Shown here one piece after another: positions 11,973-20,141 of a stretch of 64,000 bases of DNA. Position 1 is the first letter of the stretch; each line of letters begins with the position of its first letter. This DNA is from Citrobacter sp. Marseille-Q6884 (GTDB lineage Bacteria; Pseudomonadota; Gammaproteobacteria; Enterobacterales; Enterobacteriaceae). The DNA is taken from the NCBI RefSeq assembly GCF_945906775.1, contig NZ_CAMDRE010000001.1, forward strand, positions 1,240,001-1,304,000, in the 5' to 3' direction. The translations under genes were made by a program, and so were the position numbers. Under the pieces are notes generated by a model that worked only from the letters and a program-made list of their open reading frames with translations, ran no database searches and was not told where the DNA came from.

Positions 11973-12009
11973 AAACCGGACAAGACGCGCAGCGCCTCCA
12001 TCCGGCATA
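11973..12009. repeat. REP element
   Basis: ACCGGACAAGACGCG / GCGCCTCCATCCGGCAT forms the imperfect palindrome of an enterobacterial REP unit between spf and the 3' end of yihA. Confidence 0.75.
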
Positions 12010-12017
12010 TCATTGGG

Positions 12018-12650
12018 TTATTCCCCGTCCTGCATCTCTTCAACTGGCGCCAGTTCGCTAAACCAGGTATCCAGCTTCTGACGCAGCTTATCTACGCCCA
12101 GCTTCTTCAGCGATGAAAAGGCTTCTACCTGCACATCACCATTAAACGCCAGTACGGCTTCACGTACCATATTCAACTGTGCTTTACGTGCGCCGCTGGC
12201 CAGTTTGTCCGCTTTGGTCAGTAATACCAGAACCTGCACGTTGCTTTCTACGGCCCACAGGATCATCTGCTGGTCGAGATCTTTTAACGGGTGGCGAATA
12301 TCCATCAGAACGACTAAACCTTGCAGGCTCTGACGTTTCTCAAGGTATTCAGCCAACGCGCGTTGCCATTTACGCTTCATCTCTTCCGGGACTTCTGCGT
12401 AACCGTATCCCGGCAGGTCAACCAGGCGTTTACCGTCAACGACTTCAAACAGGTTGATGAGCTGAGTACGGCCGGGCGTTTTAGAGGTACGCGCCAGGCT
12501 TTTTTGATTCGTCAGGGTATTCAGTGCACTGGATTTGCCTGCGTTGGAACGGCCAGCGAAAGCCACTTCGATTCCCGTATCGGAAGGTAAATGGCGAATG
12601 TCAGGCGCACTCATTACAAAGTGCGTCTGTTGATAATTCAAATTAGTCAA
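12018..12650 (-). CDS. yihA: ribosome biogenesis GTPase YihA/EngB (YsxC)
   Basis: TRAFAC GTPase needed for 50S subunit assembly. G1 is AGRSNAGKSS, G2 lies in TSKTPGRTQ, G3 is DLPGYG, G4 is TKAD and G5 is FSSLKK. I chose the TTG at 12650, giving 210 residues like E. coli, because GGAG sits about nine bases upstream. A longer reading from ATG 12665 or TTG 12668 would place that SD inside the gene. Transcribed toward spf. Cytoplasmic. Confidence 0.93.
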   Translation of the reverse strand: MTNLNYQQTHFVMSAPDIRHLPSDTGIEVAFAGRSNAGKSSALNTLTNQKSLARTSKTPGRTQLINLFEVVDGKRLVDLPGYGYAEVPEEMKRKWQRALAEYLEKRQSLQGLVVLMDIRHPLKDLDQQMILWAVESNVQVLVLLTKADKLASGARKAQLNMVREAVLAFNGDVQVEAFSSLKKLGVDKLRQKLDTWFSELAPVEEMQDGE

Positions 12651-12910
12651 AGCGGTCGTCTCCATCAATCAAGGCTTTGCAGCGATTATACCTGAACACC
12701 AGCAAAAGGCTGATTTTTCGGCACGCGGGTTGTGTAAGTAAAAAACCAGCGCGTTGTGAGACATTGCCGATAGTGTTTATGAGAAATAACAGAAGGAATA
12801 ATATCCTAAAGCAATAAAATCATATAATTACGAGTAGGCATTATTCTGAATAAGCAAAAATGCTACGCAGGTTACTTGTGAGTTTAACCCAAAAGGGTAA
12901 AGTAGCGCCC

Positions 12911-13153
12911 ATAGCGAGGATGCTGGCAGGACATACGACTCAGGATGAGGGTCAGGAGCGCCAGGAGGCGAAGACGCAGGATTGTCAGGAAGACAAACGT
13001 CTGGAGACGTTAGTAAAGGGAAATGGAACTGACAAGGAATGTTTCAGGCTAAGGGAAAAACAGGGTGTGTTGATGGCCGACAGGGATTGTAGAGCCCATT
13101 AAGGGCGGAGAGTCAGGAAAAAAGGCGGCAGATTACTCTGTCGCCTTTTTTCT
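12911..13153 (+). ncRNA. csrC: CsrC small RNA, antagonist of CsrA
   Basis: An sRNA that sequesters the translational regulator CsrA. The segment ATGACTCAGGATGAGGGTCAGG-like run, the GGAGGCGAAGAC and GAAGACAAACGTC stretches and the terminator are recognisable from E. coli csrC at the same place between yihA and yihI. I count 15 GGA trinucleotides, several in hairpin-loop context (CAGGA), the CsrA-binding signature. It ends with the hairpin AAAGGCGGCAGA / TCTGTCGCCTTTTTT. Ends are set by similarity and may be off by a few bases. Confidence 0.93.
13120..13153 (+). terminator. csrC terminator
   Basis: The inverted repeat AAAAGGCGGCAGA / TCTGTCGCCTTTT followed by a T-run forms the 3' end of CsrC. 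The next gene's promoter must lie in the 60 bases after it. Confidence 0.88.
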
Positions 13154-13217
13154 TTGCTTGCTTTCTGCTAGATTCCGCCGCAAATGTATACTGAATAAAA
13201 ACAGCCAAAGACGAATT

Positions 13218-13733
13218 ATGATGAAACCAACTTCTACACCACGCGGTAAAGGCCCAACTAAAGCACGCCGTAAAACGCGTGAAGAAATTAACCAGGAAGC
13301 CCGCGACCGCAAACGTCAGAAAAAACACCGCGGCCATGCGGCGGGCAGTCGTGCGACCGGTAGCGAAGGCTCATCAGGCGGTGGGAACACGTCTAAGCAG
13401 AAAGATCCTCGTATTGGCAGTAAAAACCCTATTCCATTAGGCGTGACCGAAAAAGTCACCAAACAGCATAAACCGAAGAGTGAGAAACCTATGCTTTCAC
13501 CGCAGGCTGAGTTGGATTTACTGGAAACAGATGAGCGCCTGGATGCGCTGCTGGAACGTCTTGAAGCGGGAGAAACGCTGAGCGCTGAAGATCAGAGCTG
13601 GGTAGATGCTAAGCTGGATCGCATCGATGAGCTGATGCAAAAGCTGGGGCTCTCGTATGATGACGATGAAGAAGAGGAAGAAGAGGACGAGAAGCAGGAA
13701 GATCTGATGCGCCTGCTGAAGGGTGGCAATTAA
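13218..13733 (+). CDS. yihI: Der GTPase-activating protein YihI
   Basis: Regulates ribosome assembly by stimulating the GTPase Der. The N-terminal half is highly basic (KARRKTREEINQEARDRKRQKKHRGHA) and the C-terminal half acidic, ending in a DDDEEEEEEDEKQED tail (residues about 150-164). The core DPRIGSK.PIPLGVTEKVTKQHKPKSEKPMLSPQAELD segment matches E. coli. The ATG at 13218 gives 171 residues (13221 also possible). An upstream in-frame start at 13158 is rejected because it would lie against the csrC terminator and adds unrelated residues. Confidence 0.94.
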   Translation: MMKPTSTPRGKGPTKARRKTREEINQEARDRKRQKKHRGHAAGSRATGSEGSSGGGNTSKQKDPRIGSKNPIPLGVTEKVTKQHKPKSEKPMLSPQAELDLLETDERLDALLERLEAGETLSAEDQSWVDAKLDRIDELMQKLGLSYDDDEEEEEEDEKQEDLMRLLKGGN

Positions 13734-13745
13734 CGGTTTTACACC

Positions 13746-13919
13746 GTGGGCCTTCCCGTCCTGCTTATAACCCTTCCGGTTATATGTTATCTGGTGTGGT
13801 TATTCGTTAAACTACAGCGATTGTCGCGGCGACAAAAGTGGCTGCGCAGCCGGCTTATCACCCGCGGTGGGGTTAAGCCGGTACGCCGTACCCGCCAGAA
13901 ACGCCATCGGAAGGAGTGA
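13746..13919 (+). CDS. candidate small membrane protein between yihI and hemN
   Basis: An open frame of 57 codons from GTG, in the same frame as yihI directly after its TAA and closing with TGA two bases before the hemN ATG. The product begins MGLPVLLITLPVICYLVWL, a clear single membrane segment, followed by a strongly basic tail (LQRLSRRQKWLRSRL, then RRTRQKRHRKE). This hydrophobic-then-basic design is typical of real small membrane proteins. Against it: no good SD is seen before GTG. It may be the remnant of a longer DUF2489-type gene, which I recall between yihI and hemN in some other gammaproteobacteria; that link is unverified. Confidence 0.45.
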   Translation: MGLPVLLITLPVICYLVWLFVKLQRLSRRQKWLRSRLITRGGVKPVRRTRQKRHRKE

Positions 13920-13921
13920 GC

Positions 13922-15295
13922 ATGTCTGAGCAGCTAATTGACTGGGACCTGGCCCTGATCCAGAAATATAACTATTCCGGGCCACGATACACGTCGTACC
14001 CGACCGCGCTGGAGTTTTCCGAAGACTATGGCGCTGAGGCATTTTCACAAGCCGTTGCGCGTTATCCTGAGCGTCCCCTCTCTTTGTACGTCCACATTCC
14101 GTTCTGCCACAAACTGTGCTACTTCTGCGGCTGCAACAAGATTGTGACGCGTCAGCAGCACAAAGCCGATCAATATCTCGATGTATTAGAACAAGAAATT
14201 ATTCATCGCGCACCGCTGTTTGCGGGACGGAACGTGAGTCAGCTGCACTGGGGCGGCGGCACGCCAACTTACCTGAATAAGGCGCAAATCAGTCGGTTAA
14301 TGACGCTGCTTCGTGAGAACTTCACGTTTAACGCAGATGCCGAAATCTCGATCGAAGTGGATCCCCGTGAAATTGAGCTGGATGTTCTCGATCATTTACG
14401 TGCTGAAGGCTTTAACCGTCTGAGCATGGGGGTGCAGGACTTCAATAAAGAGGTTCAGCGGCTGGTAAACCGTGAGCAGGATGAGGAATTTATCTTCGCG
14501 TTGCTCAATCATGCGCGTGAGATAGGCTTTACATCGACGAACATCGACCTGATTTACGGCCTGCCAAAACAGACACCAGAAAGCTTCGCGTTCACCCTGA
14601 AGCGCGTTGCTGAGCTTAATCCCGACCGCCTGAGCGTCTTTAACTATGCGCACTTGCCGACGCTGTTTGCCGCTCAGCGCAAGATCAAAGATGCCGACCT
14701 GCCCAGCGCGCAACAAAAGCTGGATATTCTGCAAGAGACCATCTCTTCACTGACCGAAACAGGCTATCAGTTTATCGGGATGGATCACTTTGCCCGCCCG
14801 GATGACGAGCTGGCGATTGCTCAGCGCGAGGGTGTTCTGCATCGTAATTTCCAGGGCTATACCACCCAGGGTGATACCGATCTGCTGGGGATGGGCGTGT
14901 CTGCCATCAGTATGATTGGCGATCACTACGCACAGAACCAGAAAGAGCTAAAGCACTATTACCAGCAGGTTGATGAGCAGGGGAATGCGTTATGGCGTGG
15001 TATCGCACTTACCCGTGATGACTGCATTCGTCGTGATGTGATTAAGTTCCTGATCTGCAATTTCCGCCTTGACTACGCTACCGTGGAAAAGCAATGGGAT
15101 CTGAATTTTGCGCAGTATTTTGCTGAAGATTTAGCGCTATTGTCGCCACTGGCGAAAGATGGGCTGGTGGACATGGATGAGAAGGGGATTCAGGTCACGC
15201 CGAAAGGTCGCCTGCTGATCCGTAACATTTGCATGTGCTTTGATGCGTATTTGCGCCAGAAAGCGCGGATGCAGCAATTCTCGCGGGTGATTTAG
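13922..15295 (+). CDS. hemN: oxygen-independent coproporphyrinogen III oxidase HemN
   Basis: Radical SAM enzyme that decarboxylates coproporphyrinogen III to protoporphyrinogen IX during anaerobic heme synthesis. The 4Fe-4S/SAM motif is CHKLCYFCGC (the CX3CX2C cysteines at residues 62, 66, 69), followed by GGGTPTYL, EVDPREI and SMGVQDF. I chose ATG 13922, which gives 457 residues as in E. coli and has AAGGAG six bases upstream; a GTG at 13916 overlaps that SD. The C-terminal HemN domain ends with CFDAYLRQKARMQQFSRVI. Confidence 0.97.
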   Translation: MSEQLIDWDLALIQKYNYSGPRYTSYPTALEFSEDYGAEAFSQAVARYPERPLSLYVHIPFCHKLCYFCGCNKIVTRQQHKADQYLDVLEQEIIHRAPLFAGRNVSQLHWGGGTPTYLNKAQISRLMTLLRENFTFNADAEISIEVDPREIELDVLDHLRAEGFNRLSMGVQDFNKEVQRLVNREQDEEFIFALLNHAREIGFTSTNIDLIYGLPKQTPESFAFTLKRVAELNPDRLSVFNYAHLPTLFAAQRKIKDADLPSAQQKLDILQETISSLTETGYQFIGMDHFARPDDELAIAQREGVLHRNFQGYTTQGDTDLLGMGVSAISMIGDHYAQNQKELKHYYQQVDEQGNALWRGIALTRDDCIRRDVIKFLICNFRLDYATVEKQWDLNFAQYFAEDLALLSPLAKDGLVDMDEKGIQVTPKGRLLIRNICMCFDAYLRQKARMQQFSRVI

Positions 15296-15296
15296 C

Positions 15297-15381
15297 AACG
15301 TTGCCCGGTGGCGAAACCGCTTACCGGGCATACACGTCGCGACAGCCTGCAGGCCGGATACACGTTGACGCTATCCGGCAC
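15297..15381. repeat. BIME: two REP units
   Basis: TTGCCCGGTGGCGAAACCGC...TTACCGGGCA and GGCCGGATACACGTTGACGC...TATCCGGCA are two REP palindromes back to back between the hemN and yshB 3' ends. Confidence 0.78.
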
Positions 15382-15385
15382 ACTC

Positions 15386-15496
15386 TCAGCTAAACAGTCC
15401 AACCAGCGCCGCACACAGTACTGCAGCAACTGCAGTTTGTGGTGTATGGCTTTCGACTGAACCGCTCGACAGCAGGTTAATAATTGATTCCAGCAT
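15386..15496 (-). CDS. yshB: small membrane protein YshB
   Basis: A 36-residue protein that begins MLESIINLLSSGSVESHTP and ends in a hydrophobic segment (TAVAAVLCAALVGLFS), essentially identical to E. coli/Salmonella YshB; in Salmonella YshB is reported to affect intracellular replication. GGGGGAG lies five bases before the ATG. It is convergent with hemN and 111 bases downstream of glnG on the same strand. Confidence 0.9.
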   Translation of the reverse strand: MLESIINLLSSGSVESHTPQTAVAAVLCAALVGLFS

Positions 15497-15607
15497 GATG
15501 ACTCCCCCCGTTTGCCGGGCACGATCATACTTAACTCATCGGAACAGTAAAGCGCAAAATAGCAGCAATTTGCGCTCAATTATCAATCTTTACACAGTGA
15601 CGAATCG

Positions 15608-17017
15608 TCACTCCATACCGAGTTCTTTTAATTTGCGCGTCAGGGTGTTACGCCCCCATCCGAGCAAGCGCGCCGCTTCTTGTTTATGGCCCTGAGTATG
15701 GCGCAGTGCGGTGGTTAACAGCGTACGCTCCATCTCGGGTTGCGCTTCAGAAAGCAGGTTTTGATGACCGGAGCGTAATGCCCGGTCGGCCCACTGCGCC
15801 AGCAAGGTTGCCCAGCTGTCTGGTTGCATGTGTGAAGGCGTATCTGGCACGGTGGCTTCAAACAGTTCGCTCGGTAAGTCCTGAATCAGTACTTCCTGAC
15901 CCGCGGCCATCACCGTTAACCAACGGCAGGTGTTTTCAAGTTGACGCACGTTTCCCGGCCAGGCCAGACGAGTGAGAGCGGCTTCGGTTTCGGGGTGTAG
16001 TTGCTTAGCTTCAACACCCAGCTCACGTGCGGCGTCCTGCAGAAAATGACGCGCCAGGCGAGGGATATCTTCACGACGTTCTCGCAGCGGCGGTAAATGC
16101 ACGCGAATGACATTCAGACGGTGGAATAAATCCTCTCGGAATTTACCTTCCTGAACGCGCAGTTCCAGATTCTGGTGGGTGGCGGCGATGATACGCACAT
16201 CCACTTTCACAGGCGCATAGCCGCCAACACGATAAAATTGTCCGTCGGCTAAGACGCGTAATAACCGCGTTTGCACGTCCAGCGGCATATCACCAATTTC
16301 ATCTAAAAACAGCGTGCCGCCATCCGCCTGTTCGAAGCGCCCCTGGCGAATCGTATTTGCGCCGGTGAACGCCCCTTTTTCGTGGCCAAACAATTCAGAT
16401 TCGATCAAATCCTTCGGGATAGCCGCCATATTAAGCGCGATAAAAGGTGCTTTGACGCGAGGGCTGTGACGGTGCAGAGCGTGGGCGACCAGCTCTTTAC
16501 CGGTCCCGGATTCACCGTTGATTAATACGCTGATTGAAGAACGGGAAAGCCGGCCAATAATGCGAAAGACATCCTGCATCGCAGGTGCTTCACCAATGAT
16601 ATCGGTGGTCGGGCCGTTGATCTGCACATTACGCGGCTGTTGCTGTTCCTGATAATGGCTGATGGCACGCTCTACCAGTGCAACCGCCTCATCGATATCA
16701 AACGGCTTAGGCAGATAATCGAAGGCCCCTTGCTGATAGGCGCTGACGGCGGCGTCCAGATCGGAGTGTGCCGTCATTATGATGACCGGAAGCATTGGAT
16801 GGCGCTGTTTAATCTGTTTTAACAGCGTCAGACCGTCCATACCCGGCATACGGATATCCGATAACAGGACGTCAGGCGTTTTACTGGCAAGCGCGTCCAG
16901 CACCTCTTTACCGCTTTCAAATGTCGTGCAGCTAAGTCCTGCCCCTGCGAGCGCACGTTCAAGCACCCAACGGATGGAACTATCGTCATCAACTACCCAG
17001 ACTATTCCTCGTTGCAT
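15608..17017 (-). CDS. glnG: nitrogen regulation response regulator NtrC (GlnG)
   Basis: Sigma54-dependent activator of nitrogen-limitation genes. Receiver domain 1-120 with phosphoacceptor D54 (LLSDIRMPGMDG); AAA+ domain with Walker A GESGTGKE, the GAFTGA loop that contacts sigma54 and LFLDEIGDMP; C-terminal Fis-type HTH (KQEAARLLGWGRNTLTRKLKELGME). ATG 17017 gives 469 residues as in E. coli and has GAGGTG upstream, so the GTG at 17026 is not used. It is the last gene of glnA-glnL-glnG, 11 bases after glnL. Confidence 0.98.
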   Translation of the reverse strand: MQRGIVWVVDDDSSIRWVLERALAGAGLSCTTFESGKEVLDALASKTPDVLLSDIRMPGMDGLTLLKQIKQRHPMLPVIIMTAHSDLDAAVSAYQQGAFDYLPKPFDIDEAVALVERAISHYQEQQQPRNVQINGPTTDIIGEAPAMQDVFRIIGRLSRSSISVLINGESGTGKELVAHALHRHSPRVKAPFIALNMAAIPKDLIESELFGHEKGAFTGANTIRQGRFEQADGGTLFLDEIGDMPLDVQTRLLRVLADGQFYRVGGYAPVKVDVRIIAATHQNLELRVQEGKFREDLFHRLNVIRVHLPPLRERREDIPRLARHFLQDAARELGVEAKQLHPETEAALTRLAWPGNVRQLENTCRWLTVMAAGQEVLIQDLPSELFEATVPDTPSHMQPDSWATLLAQWADRALRSGHQNLLSEAQPEMERTLLTTALRHTQGHKQEAARLLGWGRNTLTRKLKELGME

Positions 17018-17028
17018 AAACGTCACCT

Positions 17029-18078
17029 CTATTTCCTGATAGGCAGGTAAACCGAGAACTCGGTATGACCCGGCCAGCTGGTAAATTCAATTTTGCCGGA
17101 ATGTTGATCGATCAAATTACGGGCGATGGATAATCCGAGCCCGGTACCGCCTTCGCGGCCGCTAACCATGGGGTAGAACAGCGTATCCTGCAAATGAGAA
17201 GGAATACCCGGACCGTTGTCCTCCACGTCAATACGCGCGGCCAGGCGATAACGCATGCCGTGCAGCGTGAGCTGGAAAGCGGTACGGGTGCGCAGAATAA
17301 TTTCGCCGCCTTCCGGTCCCAGCGCTTGTAGAGCATTGCGCACAATATTCAGCAGAACCTGCTCTATCTGGTCGGGATCGTGCAACAGTTCTGGCAGACT
17401 TGGATCGTAATCACGAATCAGCGTCACGTTTTCCGGTAGCTCCATGGACACCAGCGCGACCACGCGCTCCGCCACTTTGTGAATACTTTCTGTGACGTGC
17501 ATACCTGGCTGTTGCGGACCCAGCAAACGATCGACCAGATTACGTAACCGGTCTGCCTGCTCAATAATGACTTTGGTGTACTCCGTCAGTGCCGGATCCG
17601 GGAGCGCTTTGCTGAGAAGCTGCGCGGCGCCACGTAGCCCACCCAGCGGGTTTTTTATTTCGTGCGCCAGACCGCGAACCAGATCGCGGGCAGCAATTTG
17701 TTGAGCATGCTGGAGTTGCTCCTGACTCAAACGACGCTGGTTATCCATTGGCGCCATCTCGAGCAAGATAAGGCCATCAGGAAGTCGCTGTGCGGTCACA
17801 GAGAGAATATGTGAGTGGCTGTCTATCACCAGCGTCACTTCGTTGTCCGTAAAGCCCTGTCCGGCTTCAAGGCTTTCGCGCATCAGTCCGATGTTTAATG
17901 AGAAGTAACTCAGCAACTCAGGCAGCGGCGTGCCAAACAGTTTACGGGAACTCTGGGCCAGCAATTGTTGTGCCGCAGGGTTGGCGTAATGCACCGCCAG
18001 CTCATCATCGACCAGTAAAATGCTGTTGATTAACGAATTGAGGATCTGCCCAGCATCGGGCAGCGTGCCGGTTGCCAT
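17029..18078 (-). CDS. glnL: nitrogen regulation sensor kinase NtrB (GlnL)
   Basis: Cytoplasmic histidine kinase/phosphatase for NtrC, controlled by PII. 349 residues: PAS domain at the N-terminus (VDDELAVHYANPAAQQLL), the H-box RGLAHEIKNPLGG with the phospho-histidine near 139, then an N-box (QVLLNIVRNALQAL) and G boxes (VEDNGPGIP; GGTGLGLSIARNLI). No membrane segments. Cotranscribed with glnG; preceded by a terminator/promoter region with an NtrC site. Confidence 0.98.
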   Translation of the reverse strand: MATGTLPDAGQILNSLINSILLVDDELAVHYANPAAQQLLAQSSRKLFGTPLPELLSYFSLNIGLMRESLEAGQGFTDNEVTLVIDSHSHILSVTAQRLPDGLILLEMAPMDNQRRLSQEQLQHAQQIAARDLVRGLAHEIKNPLGGLRGAAQLLSKALPDPALTEYTKVIIEQADRLRNLVDRLLGPQQPGMHVTESIHKVAERVVALVSMELPENVTLIRDYDPSLPELLHDPDQIEQVLLNIVRNALQALGPEGGEIILRTRTAFQLTLHGMRYRLAARIDVEDNGPGIPSHLQDTLFYPMVSGREGGTGLGLSIARNLIDQHSGKIEFTSWPGHTEFSVYLPIRK

Positions 18079-18100
18079 TCAGCAGTCTCCTGAAAAAGGT

Positions 18101-18117
18101 TGCACCAATTTAGTGCA
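18101..18117. promoter_or_regulatory. NtrC-binding site at the glnL promoter
   Basis: TGCACCAATTTAGTGCA is a near-perfect dyad of the NtrC consensus TGCACC-N5-GGTGCA, 23 bases before the glnL start. In E. coli NtrC represses glnLp through such a site. Confidence 0.8.
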
Positions 18118-18167
18118 TTATAGCTTTTTACACAGAAAAAGCGCGAAGGATCAAGTTGTTGGTGGAG

Positions 18168-18195
18168 AAAAAAGCCCATCGTGTGATGGGCTAAA
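18168..18195 (-). terminator. intercistronic terminator between glnA and glnL
   Basis: Read on the minus strand, TTTTAGCCCATCACACGATGGGCTTTTTT is a hairpin with a T-run. It explains why glnA is expressed far above glnLG. Confidence 0.85.
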
Positions 18196-18207
18196 AGTTC
18201 CACGGCA

Positions 18208-18340
18208 ACTAAAAAACTCCTGACGCCTTTCATGCCGCTGCTGCGTTGGCTACCTTTGCTCACCCCAGTCACATAACGATCTATGCGCCATGGGGATTTG
18301 CTCAGTTGCCGCCTTGCCGCAACGTGAAATGCGTCGGATT
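18208..18340. repeat. ERIC/IRU-like repeat
   Basis: The core GCGTTGGCTACCTTTGCTCACCCCAGTCAC...CATGGGGATTTGCTCAGTTGCCGCC matches the ERIC (intergenic repeat unit) consensus, including the CTCACCCCAGTCAC / TGGGGAT..GCTC inverted arms. About 130 bp long, transcribed with glnA. The boundaries are approximate. Confidence 0.7.
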
Positions 18341-18352
18341 TTTAAGATACGA

Positions 18353-19762
18353 TTAAACGCTGTAGTACAGCTCAAACTCTACCGGGTGCGGCGTCATGCG
18401 CACGCGGTCATCTTCTTCGCGACGCAGCGCAATGTACGCATCAATCGCTTCGTTGGTGAACACGCCGCCTGCAGTCAGGAACTCGCGGTCCAGATCCAGT
18501 TCTTTCAGTGCTTCTTCCAGAGAGCCAGCAACCTGTGGGATCTCTTTCGCTTCTTCCGGCGGCAGGTCATACAGGTTTTTATCCATGGCTTCGCCCGGGT
18601 GGATCTTGTTCTTAATACCGTCAAGACCCGCCATCAGCAGCGCTGCGAAGCACAGGTACGGGTTAGCAGCCGGGTCCGGGAAACGCACTTCGATACGGCG
18701 TGCTTTCGGAGAAGCAACCACCGGAATACGGATGGATGCAGAACGGTTACGGGCAGAGTAAGCCAGCATTACCGGTGCTTCGTAACCCGGGACCAGACGC
18801 TTGTAGGAGTTGGTGGTCGGGTTTGCCAGGGCGTTGATGGCTTTCGCGTGTTTGATGACGCCGCCGATGTAGTACAGCGCCTGCTCAGACAGACCGGCAT
18901 ATTTATCGCCAGAGAACAGGTTTACGCCGTTCTTGGACAGAGACATGTGGCAGTGCATACCGGAACCGTTATCGCCAAACATCGGTTTTGGCATAAAGGT
19001 CGCCGTTTTACCGAAACGGTGTGCAACGTTGTGAACCACATATTTATAAATCTGAATTTCGTCCGCTTTTTTGGTCATGGTGTTAAAGCGGGTCGCGATT
19101 TCGTTCTGACCGGCAGTCGCCACTTCGTGGTGATGCGCTTCAACAACCAGGCCCATCTCTTCCATGATCAGACACATGGTAGAACGGATATCCTGAGAGG
19201 AATCTACCGGAGGAACCGGGAAGTAACCGCCTTTCACGCCTGGACGGTGACCTTTGTTACCACCTTCGTATTTGGTGGAGGAGTTCCATGCGCCTTCGAT
19301 GTCATCGATAGCCACGTGGGAACCAGAAATAGATGCGCCGAAACGGATGTCATCAAACAGGAAGAATTCTGGCTCTGGCCCGAACAGAACGGTGTCTGCG
19401 ATGCCGGTAGCGCGCAGGTATTCTTCAGCACGTTTAGCGATGGAGCGCGGGTCGCGGTCGTAGCCCTGCAGCGTACCCGGTTCCAGGATATCGCAACGGA
19501 TGATCAGAGTAGACTCTTCAAAGAACGGGTCAATGAGCGCGGTGGAAGCATCTGGCATCAGCACCATGTCTGATTCGTTAATGCCTTTCCAGCCACCGAT
19601 TGAGGAGCCGTCAAACATTTTGCCTTCTTCAAAGAATTCGGCATTTACCTGATGAGCAGGAATAGTGACGTGCTGTTCTTTACCTTTAGTATCAGTGAAG
19701 CGCAAATCAACAAACTTCACTTCGTGTTCGTTCAGCATCGTCAAAACGTGTTCAGCGGACAT
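18353..19762 (-). CDS. glnA: glutamine synthetase type I (GSI-beta)
   Basis: Assimilates ammonia into glutamine using ATP; forms a dodecamer in the cytoplasm. 469 residues from ATG 19762, matching E. coli and preceded by GGGAGAG; the frame is open a further 35 codons upstream, but that stretch covers promoter DNA. Signatures: FDGSSIGGWKGI, the ATP-binding segment KPMFGDNGSGMHCHMS, and the adenylylation site Tyr in NLYDLPPEEAKE. The promoter region carries NtrC sites and a sigma54 promoter. Confidence 0.99.
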   Translation of the reverse strand: MSAEHVLTMLNEHEVKFVDLRFTDTKGKEQHVTIPAHQVNAEFFEEGKMFDGSSIGGWKGINESDMVLMPDASTALIDPFFEESTLIIRCDILEPGTLQGYDRDPRSIAKRAEEYLRATGIADTVLFGPEPEFFLFDDIRFGASISGSHVAIDDIEGAWNSSTKYEGGNKGHRPGVKGGYFPVPPVDSSQDIRSTMCLIMEEMGLVVEAHHHEVATAGQNEIATRFNTMTKKADEIQIYKYVVHNVAHRFGKTATFMPKPMFGDNGSGMHCHMSLSKNGVNLFSGDKYAGLSEQALYYIGGVIKHAKAINALANPTTNSYKRLVPGYEAPVMLAYSARNRSASIRIPVVASPKARRIEVRFPDPAANPYLCFAALLMAGLDGIKNKIHPGEAMDKNLYDLPPEEAKEIPQVAGSLEEALKELDLDREFLTAGGVFTNEAIDAYIALRREEDDRVRMTPHPVEFELYYSV

Positions 19763-19848
19763 ACTTACTCTCCCGGATTGGTCATTGTCGTCGTGGTAAC
19801 GAAGTCTACAATTCTGCAAAAAATTGGCCGTGTCGCCGTAAAAATTAT

Positions 19849-19868
19849 AAAGCGAAATCTGTGCCAAC
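19849..19868 (-). promoter_or_regulatory. sigma54 promoter glnAp2
   Basis: On the minus strand TTGGCACAGATTTCGCTTT gives the -24 (TGGCAC) and -12 (CGCTTT, GC-type) elements of a sigma54 promoter about 87-105 bases before the glnA ATG; it is the same as the E. coli glnAp2 core. Confidence 0.9.
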
Positions 19869-19899
19869 TTTTAAATTGCCCCTAAAAGGCGTTATCATG

Positions 19900-19989
19900 C
19901 GCACCATCGTGCAAAAGGGCTGCACCATGATCGCTGTGTTGCACCAATATAGTGCTTTAATGTGAACATTAAGCACCATGTTGGTGCAA
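19900..19989. promoter_or_regulatory. cluster of NtrC-binding sites upstream of glnA
   Basis: Two strong dyads, TGCACCAATATAGTGC (19940-19955) and GCACCATGTTGGTGC (19973-19987), plus weaker ones (GCACCATCGTGCA at 19901-19913; TGCACCATGATCG at 19921). They lie 30-140 bases upstream of glnAp2, the enhancer arrangement known for glnA. The pair is spaced 33 bases, about three helical turns. Confidence 0.85.
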
Positions 19990-20020
19990 TTGACATAAAG
20001 TAACCCTTTTAACGCTCCGT

Positions 20021-20036
20021 GAATGTGATCACAAAG
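20021..20036. promoter_or_regulatory. possible CRP site between glnA and typA
   Basis: GAATGTGATCACAAAG contains a TGTGA/TCACA core, but the two halves abut instead of being six bases apart. CRP acts at glnAp1 in E. coli; this assignment is tentative. Confidence 0.4.
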
Positions 20037-20141
20037 AAACTCTGCAATACTTGTTTGCGGAGGATGTTTGTGATCCTGTTTTGTACTGCGATTAATCCGT
20101 GTACAATAACGCGCTATTTCTAAAATGCCTGAGGCAAAGTT

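Noticed and set aside
12860..13102. 80-codon ORF over csrC
   Set aside because: It coincides with the sRNA; its residues (repeated E, Q, G, K, D) mirror the GGA-rich RNA sequence and it has no SD.
13158..13217. Longer N-terminus for YihI
   Set aside because: It would begin at the csrC terminator and adds 20 residues absent from YihI.
18290..19573. 427-codon plus-strand ORF opposite glnA
   Set aside because: A shadow of codon bias in the highly expressed glnA; His/Arg/Val-rich composition and no family.
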